A stretch of 20,477 bases of DNA from Methanomicrobiales archaeon (GCA_013415575.1 JAAEES010000006.1:1-20477), one strand, 5' to 3'. Shown: positions 7,342 to 14,824, counted from the first letter of the stretch. Notes: generated from the letters alone by a model not told the origin. Translations and numbers: made by a program.

Positions 7342-7998
7342 ATGCTTGAGCGAATCTCACGAAGGGAGCGGTTCGACCTGATTATCGCCTGGCTGGCGAT
7401 ATCTGTCGCATTCTCGCTGGCTTTTTCGGGCGGAGTCGGGATCTGGATGGGAAGCCCTATTCAGGAGACATCCCTGGGAGAATACCTCGTATACCTCATC
7501 CTTTCGATGATAACGGTAGGTGTGGGTTTCGTCCTCCATGAGCTGGCGCATAAGTTTACCGCAATGCACTACGGATACTGGGCGGAGTTCAGGAAGGATA
7601 ACCTCATGCTGCTCGTGGCCGTGGTACTCGCAGCCCTGGTCGGCGTGGTCTTTGCGGCCCCCGGCGCGACCATGATCTATGGTGCGGGGATTACCCGCGA
7701 ACAGAACGGAAAGATATCGGCGGCCGGCCCGCTCACCAATCTGCTGCTCTGCATCCCCTTCGCGCTCATACTCCTGCTTTCAGGATGGATTGACGCCGCC
7801 ACAGCATGGCGGAACCTTCTCTCCCTGATCGGCATGGTCGGTCTTCAGGTCAATGCCATGATCGCGGCCTTCAACCTGCTTCCGGTCAGCGTGCTGGACG
7901 GGCGGAAGGTGCTGGCCTGGAATCCAGCGGTTTTTATGGTACTGATCGTGGCGGCGTTCGGTATCCTCCTTGCCACCTTCTCCCCGTCGATTCTGTAA
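7342..7998 (+). CDS. M50 (site-2 protease-like) membrane metallopeptidase
   Basis: A 218-residue protein with about five or six membrane segments. Zinc-site motif HELAHK is at residues 66-71 within a membrane helix. GPLTN (129-133) and NLLPVSVLDGRKV (178-190) with Asp186 supply the second metal-ligand region of the M50 family. These features fit an intramembrane or membrane-associated protease. The substrate is unknown, and no PDZ or CBS domain is attached. Many archaea carry such short versions. It is divergent from the chorismate mutase, with a 96-bp gap. The ATG has only a weak purine stretch upstream. It is not obviously linked to the cobalt operon, whose own promoter lies 3' of it. Confidence 0.88.
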   Translation: MLERISRRERFDLIIAWLAISVAFSLAFSGGVGIWMGSPIQETSLGEYLVYLILSMITVGVGFVLHELAHKFTAMHYGYWAEFRKDNLMLLVAVVLAALVGVVFAAPGATMIYGAGITREQNGKISAAGPLTNLLLCIPFALILLLSGWIDAATAWRNLLSLIGMVGLQVNAMIAAFNLLPVSVLDGRKVLAWNPAVFMVLIVAAFGILLATFSPSIL

Positions 7999-8051
7999 AA
8001 TCCATTAATTTTCCTTTCTCCGACTAAACTCCCATGATAAAAAAGCAAGGA

Positions 8052-8079
8052 ATAAATACAAAACAAATAGAATTGTTTT
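8052..8079 (+). promoter_or_regulatory. cbiMNQO promoter with candidate operator
   Basis: ATAAATAC (8052-8059) is a good archaeal TATA box in an AT-rich 107-bp gap. Directly after it, AAAACAA (8060-8066) and TTGTTTT (8073-8079) form a perfect 7-bp inverted repeat with a 6-base spacer. It lies between the TATA box and the expected start site near 8080-8085. A regulator bound here would block transcription, which suits metal-dependent repression. The regulator was not identified. GAGGT at 8095-8099 is the ribosome site of cbiM. Confidence 0.6.
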
Positions 8080-8105
8080 AGAACAAAAAAAATTGAGGTA
8101 TTCAT

Positions 8106-8798
8106 ATGCACATAATGGAAGGTTTCCTCCCGCTCTATTGGGCTGTAATCTGGTGGATCGTCGCTCTGCCCTGCCTGATATTCGGCATTTACCAGTTGAA
8201 AAAGGTCCTGGAAGCTGATCGCGAAGCGTTACCCTTGCTCGGGGTTACCGGAGGATTCATCTTTATCCTCTCCTCCCTGAAACTTCCTTCGGTCACCGGC
8301 AGCTGTTCCCACCCGACCGGAACCGGCCTTTCTGCAGTCTGTTTCGGACCCTGGATAACCTCCGTTGTCTGCGCTATTGTCCTCCTCTTCCAGGCTCTCT
8401 TTCTTGCCCATGGCGGACTGTCAGTTCTCGGAGCTAATATTGTCTCGATGGGAATAATCGGGCCTCTTGCAGGTTATATCGTTTATCGTTCACTCCGCGA
8501 TACCCGTGTGAATATGTATCTCACGGTTTTTCTTGCCTGCGCCCTGGCAGACCTGTTCACCTACGTAACAACATCTCTCGAACTTGCTCTTGCATACCCT
8601 GCCGAAGTAGGTGGCATCGTGAGCTCATTCGTCCTTTTTATGGGTATCTTTGCCGTTACACAAATTCCTCTCGCCATTGTGGAGGGAGTTGTTCTTGCGC
8701 TGGTGTTCAAGTATATCGTCTCGCTCAAACCGGATATCCTTCTCCGCCTGAAGGTGTTTCCGGAAGAAAAAATCAGGGTTGCACGGAGTGAGGCCTGA
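8106..8798 (+). CDS. cbiM: Cobalt ECF importer, substrate-binding membrane component CbiM
   Basis: S component of the energy-coupling-factor cobalt importer, in the cytoplasmic membrane. The N-terminus MHIMEGFLP is the signature of the CbiM/NikM family, where Met1, His2 and a later histidine chelate the metal ion. His69 in GSCSHPTGTGL fits the later ligand. About seven hydrophobic segments follow, and the length of 230 residues is normal. The strong GAGGT ribosome site and the need for an exact Met-His terminus make the start very safe. Its stop overlaps the cbiN start by one base (TGATG). A separate CbiN argues for cobalt, but nickel cannot be fully excluded from sequence. Confidence 0.96.
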   Translation: MHIMEGFLPLYWAVIWWIVALPCLIFGIYQLKKVLEADREALPLLGVTGGFIFILSSLKLPSVTGSCSHPTGTGLSAVCFGPWITSVVCAIVLLFQALFLAHGGLSVLGANIVSMGIIGPLAGYIVYRSLRDTRVNMYLTVFLACALADLFTYVTTSLELALAYPAEVGGIVSSFVLFMGIFAVTQIPLAIVEGVVLALVFKYIVSLKPDILLRLKVFPEEKIRVARSEA

Positions 8799-9103
8799 TG
8801 CCGTTCAAGTTCAGGCTGGAGATCCTTGCGATTATCGCCGTTTTCGCGTTTTGCATTCTGTTCCTCTACACGAGTTCGATCATGACGAATGCAGAATTTG
8901 CCGGATCTGATACCCTCGGTTCAGAACAGATCGCAGAGATGACCGGGAAAGCAGAAGAGGATTTCCAGCCATTGATCTGGCAGTGGGCTCCCCCCAGCGG
9001 GGAGATCGAATCAGGCCTCTTCGCACTTCAGGCTGCCATAGGTGGAATATTAGTCGGCTGGGTTTTTGGTTACTGGAAAGGCCAGAAGAAGAGAACACCA
9101 TAG
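8798..9103 (+). CDS. cbiN: Cobalt transport accessory protein CbiN
   Basis: A 101-residue protein with two membrane helices (about 8-26 and 77-93) and an extracytoplasmic loop between them. The loop carries the family-typical AEFAGSD and, near its end, WAPPSGEIESGLFALQAAIG. CbiN associates with CbiM and is needed for metal uptake; the loop helps insertion of the metal ion (family knowledge). The start overlaps the cbiM stop by one base, which indicates coupled translation. A 21-base gap separates it from cbiQ. Confidence 0.94.
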   Translation: MPFKFRLEILAIIAVFAFCILFLYTSSIMTNAEFAGSDTLGSEQIAEMTGKAEEDFQPLIWQWAPPSGEIESGLFALQAAIGGILVGWVFGYWKGQKKRTP

Positions 9104-9124
9104 CGCATAATTCAACCACAACGC

Positions 9125-9913
9125 ATGTATGAAGAATTCCTGGAAGATATTGCCCAGACAAACGGACTGAGAGAGGTCAACACATACCTCAAGCTCGTTG
9201 CAGGGCTGGGGACAATCCTCCTTTGTCTCCTCTCCTCCAGCTATATTGCACCCCTTTTCATTGCAACTGTCCTTTCCGGGGCAATTCTTATTCTTGCGAG
9301 AATTGACGCGAGAACGTACGCAGAGCTCTTCATTGTTCCATTCTCGTTTGCTGTCATGAGTGTCGCTGTAATCATCCTGCTTTCAGGAGGAAATGATGTA
9401 TACTGGAGCTGGAACCCGCTCTCCTGGTTTTCATTATCGATAACCAGGGAGAGTATCAACGAAGGTTTCTTTGTGTTCTGCCGTGTCATAGGGGGGATGT
9501 CAGCGCTGATCTTCATTGCAGTCACCACGCCCATGACAGATCTGTTTGTGGTTATGAGACAGTGCCGGGTCCCGGAAGTGGTGCTGGATCTTGCAATGAT
9601 CATATACCGGAGCATCTTCATGATCATGGACCAGCTGGTCCAGACATATCAGGCCCAGGTGATGCGCCTCGGGTATGGGTCCTTCCGTGAATCCATACAA
9701 TCGTTTGCCACGCTCTGTGGCTCTGTATTCATTGGAAGCTGGAACGCGGGTGAGGATCTGATAAGGGCCATGGATGCACGCTGTTATTCAGGAAAATTCG
9801 CGGTTCTGGGAGAGACTCGTCCGGTCGAGCTATCATCCGTGCTTGCGGTGGCGGCATTTCTGATGATGTCATCCCTTGTTGTCATCTTCTCCGGGAACAG
9901 TACTCTCTTATAG
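9125..9913 (+). CDS. cbiQ: ECF transmembrane component CbiQ
   Basis: T component that couples the ATPase to CbiM. It has 262 residues, about six hydrophobic helices and a long cytoplasmic helical region with the two coupling motifs. The first is AQVMRLG (177-183), where Arg181 stands for the Ala-Arg-Gly type signature. The second is AMDARCYSG (215-223). In the second motif a Cys replaces the usual Gly after Ala-Arg. Membrane segments and position between cbiN and cbiO leave little doubt. No clear ribosome site precedes ATG 9125, so it may depend on coupling to cbiN. Specificity is set by CbiM and not by this protein. Confidence 0.93.
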   Translation: MYEEFLEDIAQTNGLREVNTYLKLVAGLGTILLCLLSSSYIAPLFIATVLSGAILILARIDARTYAELFIVPFSFAVMSVAVIILLSGGNDVYWSWNPLSWFSLSITRESINEGFFVFCRVIGGMSALIFIAVTTPMTDLFVVMRQCRVPEVVLDLAMIIYRSIFMIMDQLVQTYQAQVMRLGYGSFRESIQSFATLCGSVFIGSWNAGEDLIRAMDARCYSGKFAVLGETRPVELSSVLAVAAFLMMSSLVVIFSGNSTLL

Positions 9914-9922
9914 GGGGAAACC

Positions 9923-11143
9923 ATGAGCAGCATCATTCTTGAAGCACGGGACATATGGTATCGGTATCCACGGGGCATGGAAGCAATCCAGGGGATCAGC
10001 TTCCATATCCGTAAGGGGGAAAAAATAGCCCTTGTCGGACCCAACGGCGCCGGTAAATCAACCCTTATGCTCATGTTCAACGGCATGATACATCCGGACT
10101 CTGGCACAATGCTCTTTGATAATGTACCAATCCGGTATGACAAGGCGTCGTTGCAGATGCTGCGTAAACGCGTGGGTTTTGTCCTCCAGAACCCTGATCG
10201 GCAGATTATTGCACCAACCGTCTACCAGGATGTGGCATTCGGGCCAACCAATCTCGGGTATAGTGAACAGGAGGTCAGGAAGGCGGTGGAGGCCTCGCTC
10301 CGTTACGTCGGTCTTGAGGGATTCGAACGCCGTCCGCCCCACCATCTCTCGGGTGGAGAAAAGAAACGGGTGGCAATCGCGGGAGTGCTTGCCATGGATC
10401 CCGATGTCTTGGTATTCGATGAACCAACCGCAGGCCTTGACCCCTCCGGTTCAGAGGATATCATGGACCTTCTGGATGAGCTGAATCAGGGAGGAAAGAC
10501 CGTAATCATATCCACGCATGATATTGAACTCGTTTACCCATGGGCTGACCGGGCCATCCTGTTGTTAAAAGGGAAGGTTCTCCAGGAGGACATACCAGAA
10601 GTGGCATTCGGTAACCCCGGCCTCGTACGAAAATCCCGCCTCTCCATGCCAACGCTGCTCGAACTCTACGGGGAAATCGCGAAACGCGGCTTGGCACTCC
10701 CTGACCGGAAACCACACAGCGTGCTTGAGATGATGAATGCTATCGATATGGCGTTCAATACGAGGCCCTGTCATACGGAACCAGGATACATCATGGTAGC
10801 TGATGTCGATGCCCTGGACAGGGAATCACTGGCTGCCTGGCGGGCAGAAAACCCTAATACGGCAATTGGCGCCATGGGCACCCGTGCGAAAGAACGGGCC
10901 GCCCGTGACGGGTTTCATCTTGAATATACGTACGGGGTCATTGATAAGTGCATCCTGAAAGCACTCCTTGGCGAAGATTCGCTTATCCTGACAACCACAG
11001 CCATGGTCAGGCGGGTTTTTGACCGTGTGGAGCGGTTCAACCAGGAAAATGGCATTGCCATCCCGGTATCCGGGCTCATACTTTCATCAGGAACTTCTAT
11101 TACTGCAGATGTGACAGAATTCTTGACCGGAGATCATGAGTAA
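9923..11143 (+). CDS. cbiO: Cobalt ECF ATPase CbiO with extra C-terminal domain
   Basis: ATP-hydrolysing subunit of the importer. The first 240 or so residues are a complete ABC ATPase: Walker A GPNGAGKST (39-47), Q-loop Gln89 in LQNPDRQ, signature LSGGEKKR (142-149), Walker B DVLVFDEP (161-168) and switch His199. The protein is 406 residues, whereas usual CbiO proteins are about 270-290. After a linker (about 250-285) comes a roughly 120-residue region with alpha/beta character (MVADVDALDRE, IGAMGTRAKERA, TYGVIDKCILKALLG) that I do not recognise. GGGGGAAA precedes the ATG. It overlaps the downstream efflux gene by 8 bases. Confidence 0.94.
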   Translation: MSSIILEARDIWYRYPRGMEAIQGISFHIRKGEKIALVGPNGAGKSTLMLMFNGMIHPDSGTMLFDNVPIRYDKASLQMLRKRVGFVLQNPDRQIIAPTVYQDVAFGPTNLGYSEQEVRKAVEASLRYVGLEGFERRPPHHLSGGEKKRVAIAGVLAMDPDVLVFDEPTAGLDPSGSEDIMDLLDELNQGGKTVIISTHDIELVYPWADRAILLLKGKVLQEDIPEVAFGNPGLVRKSRLSMPTLLELYGEIAKRGLALPDRKPHSVLEMMNAIDMAFNTRPCHTEPGYIMVADVDALDRESLAAWRAENPNTAIGAMGTRAKERAARDGFHLEYTYGVIDKCILKALLGEDSLILTTTAMVRRVFDRVERFNQENGIAIPVSGLILSSGTSITADVTEFLTGDHE

Positions 11144-12128
11144 GCAGTCTGATCGAAACCCTCATATCCATGGCATCATCGAGCCAGCCCTGCTCTCGAG
11201 CAGGAAAGGGATGAAGGCGGTATCGTGGTCGTTCCTTGCCCTGATGCTGACCGCGGTCTTCCAGCTCACCGTTGTGCTATACTCGGGGAGCGTTGCCCTC
11301 CTCGCCGATACCGTGCACAACTTCGGTGATGCTCTCACTGCCGTCCCCCTCTTTTGTGCCTTCTGGCTTTCCCTGCGCCCGCCATCCGAGCGCTACACCT
11401 ACGGGCTGGGACGGGCCGAGGATCTTGCCGGCCTGTTCATCGTGGCAGTCATCGCTATAACGGGCCTCTATGCCGGGTATGAATCGATCCTGCGGTTCTT
11501 TTATCCCCGGGAGGTGACTGGCCTCTGGGCTATCGGGCTTGCCGGCCTGACCGGGTTCCTGGGAAACGAACTCGTTGCCCGCTACCGGACCCGGGTCGGG
11601 AGAGAGATCGGCAGTGCGGCACTCGTTGCCGATGGACAGCATGCCCGCATTGACGGACTCACCAGTCTGGCTGTGCTGGTTTCTGCCATTGCCATCACAC
11701 TCGGATTTCCCGCTGCGGATCCCCTGATCGGGCTCGGCATCTCGGCAGCTATCCTTGTTATCGCCTGGAATAGTGGAACGACCGTGGTATCACGGATCCT
11801 TGACGGTGTGGATCCTGAACTGGTCCGGAAGATCCGGCAGGCCGTGATGCATGTCCCGGGAGTAATCAGAATCACCGAGGTGCGGGTGCGATGGCTCGGG
11901 CACCGGATCCTCACCGAGCTCAATATTACCGTTAACCCGGATCTCTCTGTCGAAGAAGGGCATCGGATCGCCATGGAAGCGCGGCAGGAACTCCTCTTTC
12001 ATATTCCCTACCTCTCACAGGCAACCATCCATGTTGACCCTGCATCGGCATCGGGAGAAGACTGGCACTGTTCCAATGAGTCTGCCCCTGAGTGTCATGA
12101 GCAGGACGACGAGAGAAAGAAGGGATAG
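11136..12128 (+). CDS. Cation diffusion facilitator (CDF) metal exporter
   Basis: Proton-coupled efflux of divalent metal, in the cytoplasmic membrane. The 330-residue protein has six membrane helices. Metal site A ligands are His61/Asp65 (ADTVHNFGD) in helix 2 and His169/Asp173 (ADGQHARID) in helix 5. The His-Asp/His-Asp pattern is typical of zinc-type CDFs, although cobalt and nickel are also moved by relatives. A cytoplasmic ferredoxin-like domain (about 230-310) and a short tail with HCSNESAPECHE, rich in Cys and His, follow. The start lies inside the end of cbiO (8-base overlap), so it is probably made with the cobalt importer. It may export excess cobalt or a co-imported ion (inference). 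Confidence 0.92.
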   Translation: MSKQSDRNPHIHGIIEPALLSSRKGMKAVSWSFLALMLTAVFQLTVVLYSGSVALLADTVHNFGDALTAVPLFCAFWLSLRPPSERYTYGLGRAEDLAGLFIVAVIAITGLYAGYESILRFFYPREVTGLWAIGLAGLTGFLGNELVARYRTRVGREIGSAALVADGQHARIDGLTSLAVLVSAIAITLGFPAADPLIGLGISAAILVIAWNSGTTVVSRILDGVDPELVRKIRQAVMHVPGVIRITEVRVRWLGHRILTELNITVNPDLSVEEGHRIAMEARQELLFHIPYLSQATIHVDPASASGEDWHCSNESAPECHEQDDERKKG

Positions 12129-12152
12129 TGGTTTGCGCCGGCCGGATCCCGC

Positions 12153-12761
12153 TCACGCCTTCAGGTCTTCGATCACCCGCACCACTTGCTGCCCCTTCTC
12201 ACGGGCCTCTCGGAGTGCGGTGGGGTGACCCCGGATGCCGTTATACTGATCCATGTTGTTGGCGATGATATTGTCATAGTATTCAAAGCCCAGGGTATTG
12301 AAGAATGCCGTAATAGCCGGGAATGCGGCATCAAAGACGTTGTCCCAGGAGAGTCCTGCCGTGGAGATGAAGATCCCCTTGTGGTGCTGTATATGCTCGT
12401 TTGGGAAGTAGAGGGTTTTCAGAACAAACTTCCGGGCCCAGATATACTGTGCCCGGTCGATGAGCCCCTTGAGCTCTGCGGTGATCCCCATACTATAGAT
12501 CGGGGAGGCGACGGCAATGCAGTCCACCGAGAAGATGTGGTCAAAGAGTGGCGGGGCATCGTCCTTCACGATGCAGACGCCGGTCTTGTGACAGGCATTG
12601 CACCCCCTGCAGGGGGCGTAATCGAGTTCCTTGAGGACGACCTTCTCAACCGATGCACCTGCGTTTTCTGCTCCCTCGAGGAATGCGTCAAGGAGGGTCT
12701 CGGTATTCCCGTGCCGGTGGGGACTTCCCGAAATCCCGAGTACACTGACCGCCATACCCAT
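12153..12761 (-). CDS. Iron-sulfur flavoprotein (Isf family), copy 1
   Basis: A 202-residue NADPH-dependent-FMN-reductase/flavodoxin-fold protein. The FMN phosphate loop is GISGSPHRHGNT (9-20). The compact cluster motif CRGCNACHKTGVC (51-63) has spacing CX2CX2CX5C, which in Methanosarcina Isf binds a 4Fe-4S cluster. Relatives take electrons from ferredoxin and can reduce O2 or peroxide (established for Isf). The upstream Isf gene's stop overlaps ATG 12761 as TGATG. ATG 12755, two codons later, is an alternative start. It is the second gene of a two-Isf operon and is convergent with the CDF gene. The exact electron acceptor is unknown. Confidence 0.92.
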   Translation of the reverse strand: MGMAVSVLGISGSPHRHGNTETLLDAFLEGAENAGASVEKVVLKELDYAPCRGCNACHKTGVCIVKDDAPPLFDHIFSVDCIAVASPIYSMGITAELKGLIDRAQYIWARKFVLKTLYFPNEHIQHHKGIFISTAGLSWDNVFDAAFPAITAFFNTLGFEYYDNIIANNMDQYNGIRGHPTALREAREKGQQVVRVIEDLKA

Positions 12762-13375
12762 CACCCCGCGAGTCGGGCCTTTATCTCGGTGATGACCTCC
12801 CGGGCGAGGCGTTCTGCGTCCTGCTGTGCGGTGGGATGGTTCAGGATGGCCCCCTTCTCGTCCACTCCATTCACCATCAGGTAGTGGATGTCCTTGTCCT
12901 TCACCTCGATGACGTGGAAGAAGCACTTGACCGAGGGCACAGCGCCGTCAAAGACATAGTCCCAGTTCTGGCCGGCGGTTGAGAGAAAGATCCCGAGCCG
13001 TTTTCCTTTCCGTTCAGGGGAGACAATGGGGAGCTTGAGGACATATTTCCTCGACCGGAAGACCTGGAACCGGTCGATGAGGGCCTTGGCCTGGGAGCAG
13101 ATCCCCATGCAGAAGATCGGGGCAGCGAGGATGATCACGTCAGCGTCAATGATCCGGTCATGGAGGTAGTCCATGCCGTCCCGCTGGATACACCTGTTCA
13201 GCTGCTCACAGGCATTGCATCCCCGGCAGGGGTTGACATCGGCATCGACCAGCACTATCTTCTCAACCTCGACATCCGGCTCCCGGCGCATTGCATCGAG
13301 TACCCAGTCGAGCAGCGTCTCGGAGTTCCCATGCCGCCGGGGACTTCCGGCAAAGGCGAGGACGTTCACTGGCAT
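12761..13375 (-). CDS. Iron-sulfur flavoprotein (Isf family), copy 2
   Basis: A tandem paralog of the following gene, 204 residues. FMN loop AGSPRRHGNSETLL is at 9-22 and cluster motif CRGCNACEQLNRC at 50-62 (CX2CX2CX5C). The rest aligns well with copy 1, including the SP/AP-I-x-MGI flavin segment and the shared ending GHPTA/NHPTA. ATG 13375 begins exactly at the conserved strand. A longer frame from GTG 13447 is open, but its extra 24 residues look unstructured and its purine stretch touches the codon. No good ribosome site precedes ATG 13375. It overlaps the next gene by one base. It probably arose by local duplication. Confidence 0.9.
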   Translation of the reverse strand: MPVNVLAFAGSPRRHGNSETLLDWVLDAMRREPDVEVEKIVLVDADVNPCRGCNACEQLNRCIQRDGMDYLHDRIIDADVIILAAPIFCMGICSQAKALIDRFQVFRSRKYVLKLPIVSPERKGKRLGIFLSTAGQNWDYVFDGAVPSVKCFFHVIEVKDKDIHYLMVNGVDEKGAILNHPTAQQDAERLAREVITEIKARLAG

Positions 13376-13546
13376 GGAGAAGGAGTTTTCCCGAGAGGTG
13401 ATAAGGGTAGGGTTTTCTACGGCACGACCAGAGAACTCGGAAGTCACACCTCATATCAATGCCGAATGAAAAGAGTACGTAACCAGGGGGAATCCCTGAT
13501 CATTGATTTCGCCGGAAAACACGTCAAAACCCTAGGTAAAGGAGAG

Positions 13547-13553
13547 AAAAAAA
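13547..13553 (-). terminator. Oligo-T terminator after the peroxiredoxin gene
   Basis: Seven T residues on the minus strand begin 2 bases after the peroxiredoxin stop and are followed by a pyrimidine-rich stretch. Oligo-T signals without a hairpin are the usual archaeal intrinsic terminators. Confidence 0.55.
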
Positions 13554-13555
13554 GT

Positions 13556-14200
13556 TCAGATCTGCTTGAAGCAGAGGTACCAGTCCTTGCACTCGTACCC
13601 TTCCGACAGGCGCTTGTCCATCTCTGCCTTGTTCTTCGGCGCAGGGACGACCACCTTGTCGCCCGGCTGCCAGTTTGCCGGGGTGGCGACACCATACTTG
13701 TCACTGGTCTGGAGGGCTTTCACCAACCGGATGATCTCCGGGATATAGCGCCCGTTTGAAAGCGGATAGTAGATCATTGCCCGGAGGATCCCCTTGTCAT
13801 CGATGAAGAACACCGTCCTGATGGTAGCCGTCGAGCTCTGGCCGGGGTGGATCATCCCATACTTCTTGGCCACCTTCATGTCGAGGTCAGCGATGATGGG
13901 AAAGGGGATATCGACGCCCATCTTGTCCTTCACGTTCTTGATCCATGCAAGGTGAGAGTGGACGCTGTCGATTGAGAGGCCCATCAGCTGCACGTTCATA
14001 CTCTTTAACTCGTCTGCCACACCTGCGAATGCCATGAACTCGGTGGTGCAGACCGGGGTGAAGTCAGCCGGATGGGAGAACATAACCACCCATTTCCCTT
14101 TGAGGTCCGAGAGCTTGATCACACCGCTGGTGGTGAGAGCCTCAAAGTCTGGTGCCGGTTCCCCGAGGATTGGCATCGAGCCGAAGTCGCCAACGCACAT
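13556..14200 (-). CDS. Peroxiredoxin (Prx6-like archaeal type)
   Basis: Reduces hydrogen peroxide and alkyl peroxides in the cytoplasm. The 214-residue AhpC/TSA-fold protein has the peroxidatic site HPADFTPVCTTEF with Cys51. Two further cysteines stand near the C-terminus, Cys204 and Cys210 (ECKDWYLC), the layout of archaeal 2-Cys members of the Prx6 group, so one can act as resolving cysteine. ATG 14200 has AAGGAGTGA upstream, overlapping the stop of the preceding AhpD-like gene. It is the last gene of a three-gene operon and is followed by an oligo-T terminator. No dedicated AhpF-type reductase is adjacent. The Isf, desulforedoxin or Grx-TrxR genes nearby are candidate electron sources (inference). 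Confidence 0.95.
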   Translation of the reverse strand: MCVGDFGSMPILGEPAPDFEALTTSGVIKLSDLKGKWVVMFSHPADFTPVCTTEFMAFAGVADELKSMNVQLMGLSIDSVHSHLAWIKNVKDKMGVDIPFPIIADLDMKVAKKYGMIHPGQSSTATIRTVFFIDDKGILRAMIYYPLSNGRYIPEIIRLVKALQTSDKYGVATPANWQPGDKVVVPAPKNKAEMDKRLSEGYECKDWYLCFKQI

Positions 14201-14206
14201 TGGCGC

Positions 14207-14557
14207 TCACTCCTTCATGAGTTCGTCGAGCTGTGCTTTCCCGTACACGTAAGCAGGCATACCAGCGAGCAGGAAGCTGACCCGCAGAGCCTCTTCAACT
14301 TCGGCTTTGGTGATGCCGAGCTTCTCCGCTCCTGCCAGCTGGGCCCGTGTTGCGTGCTGGTCACGGAGCGATGCTGCGATCGCAATGGCGATGAGCTTCT
14401 TGGTCTGGCGGGTGAGTGCACCGTCGTCCCAGACATGTGACTCAAGCTTCATCACCATCTCGTACATCTTCGGGTCATTGACTGTCAGTTCCTTGAAGAA
14501 CTTCGGCACCTTCCCGATCATCCGTTCAAGATCCTTCATCTCTTCCTTTTTTGCCAT
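14207..14557 (-). CDS. AhpD-like / carboxymuconolactone decarboxylase family protein without cysteines
   Basis: A 116-residue all-helical protein of the CMD/AhpD superfamily, recognised by LTRQTKKLIAIAIAASLRDQ, by AEKLGITKAEVEEALRV and by its size. AhpD proteins use a CxxC pair and a nearby His to reduce peroxiredoxins. Here that segment reads RDQHATRAQL, so both cysteines and the aligned His are replaced (by Asp, Ala and Gln in my alignment). The whole protein has no cysteine. Thiol chemistry is thus excluded, leaving a structural or decarboxylase-like role. ATG 14557 is chosen because GGGTGA precedes it at good distance; GTG 14566 is less likely. It lies 5 bases after the desulforedoxin stop and 6 bases before peroxiredoxin, in one operon. 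Confidence 0.88.
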   Translation of the reverse strand: MAKKEEMKDLERMIGKVPKFFKELTVNDPKMYEMVMKLESHVWDDGALTRQTKKLIAIAIAASLRDQHATRAQLAGAEKLGITKAEVEEALRVSFLLAGMPAYVYGKAQLDELMKE

Positions 14558-14562
14558 GATCG

Positions 14563-14691
14563 TCACCCTTTCTTCAGTTTCATCGGCTGCCCGCAGCAGA
14601 CCAGTTCGCCGCCACCGACGACCTTGACCACCACGACATTGCCGCAGATCTCACATTCGTACACTTCTCCTTCTTTCGAAACGTTGACCAA
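14563..14691 (-). CDS. Mini desulforedoxin-like iron protein (42 residues, TTG start)
   Basis: A 42-residue protein that is essentially one desulforedoxin domain. CEIC (Cys13, Cys16) and VCCGQPM (Cys32, Cys33) give the CX2C-X15-CC pattern that binds one iron through four cysteines, as in desulforedoxin and the N-terminus of desulfoferrodoxin. The catalytic superoxide-reductase domain is absent. The open frame extends to 14826, but the extra residues are unlike the family. TTG 14691 is chosen because a perfect AGGAGGT lies 7 bases before it. It is the first gene of the operon with the AhpD-like protein and peroxiredoxin, and could be an electron carrier for them (inference). Confidence 0.82.
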   Translation of the reverse strand: MVNVSKEGEVYECEICGNVVVVKVVGGGELVCCGQPMKLKKG

Positions 14692-14824
14692 ATCAGATAC
14701 CTCCTGTGAAAGATGTTCTGGTGCTCTCTTAAGAATAATGTTGCGGGCAGGTCCACTCTGCAGGATGCCGTTGTGTGGGACGGATATAGGGCAAAGGATA
14801 TACCGTGCCCTTCCCCTACCGCAC

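Noticed and set aside
12186..12884. Plus-strand frame of 232 codons
   Set aside because: Antisense to the tandem Isf genes; the Isf motifs on the minus strand are unmistakable.
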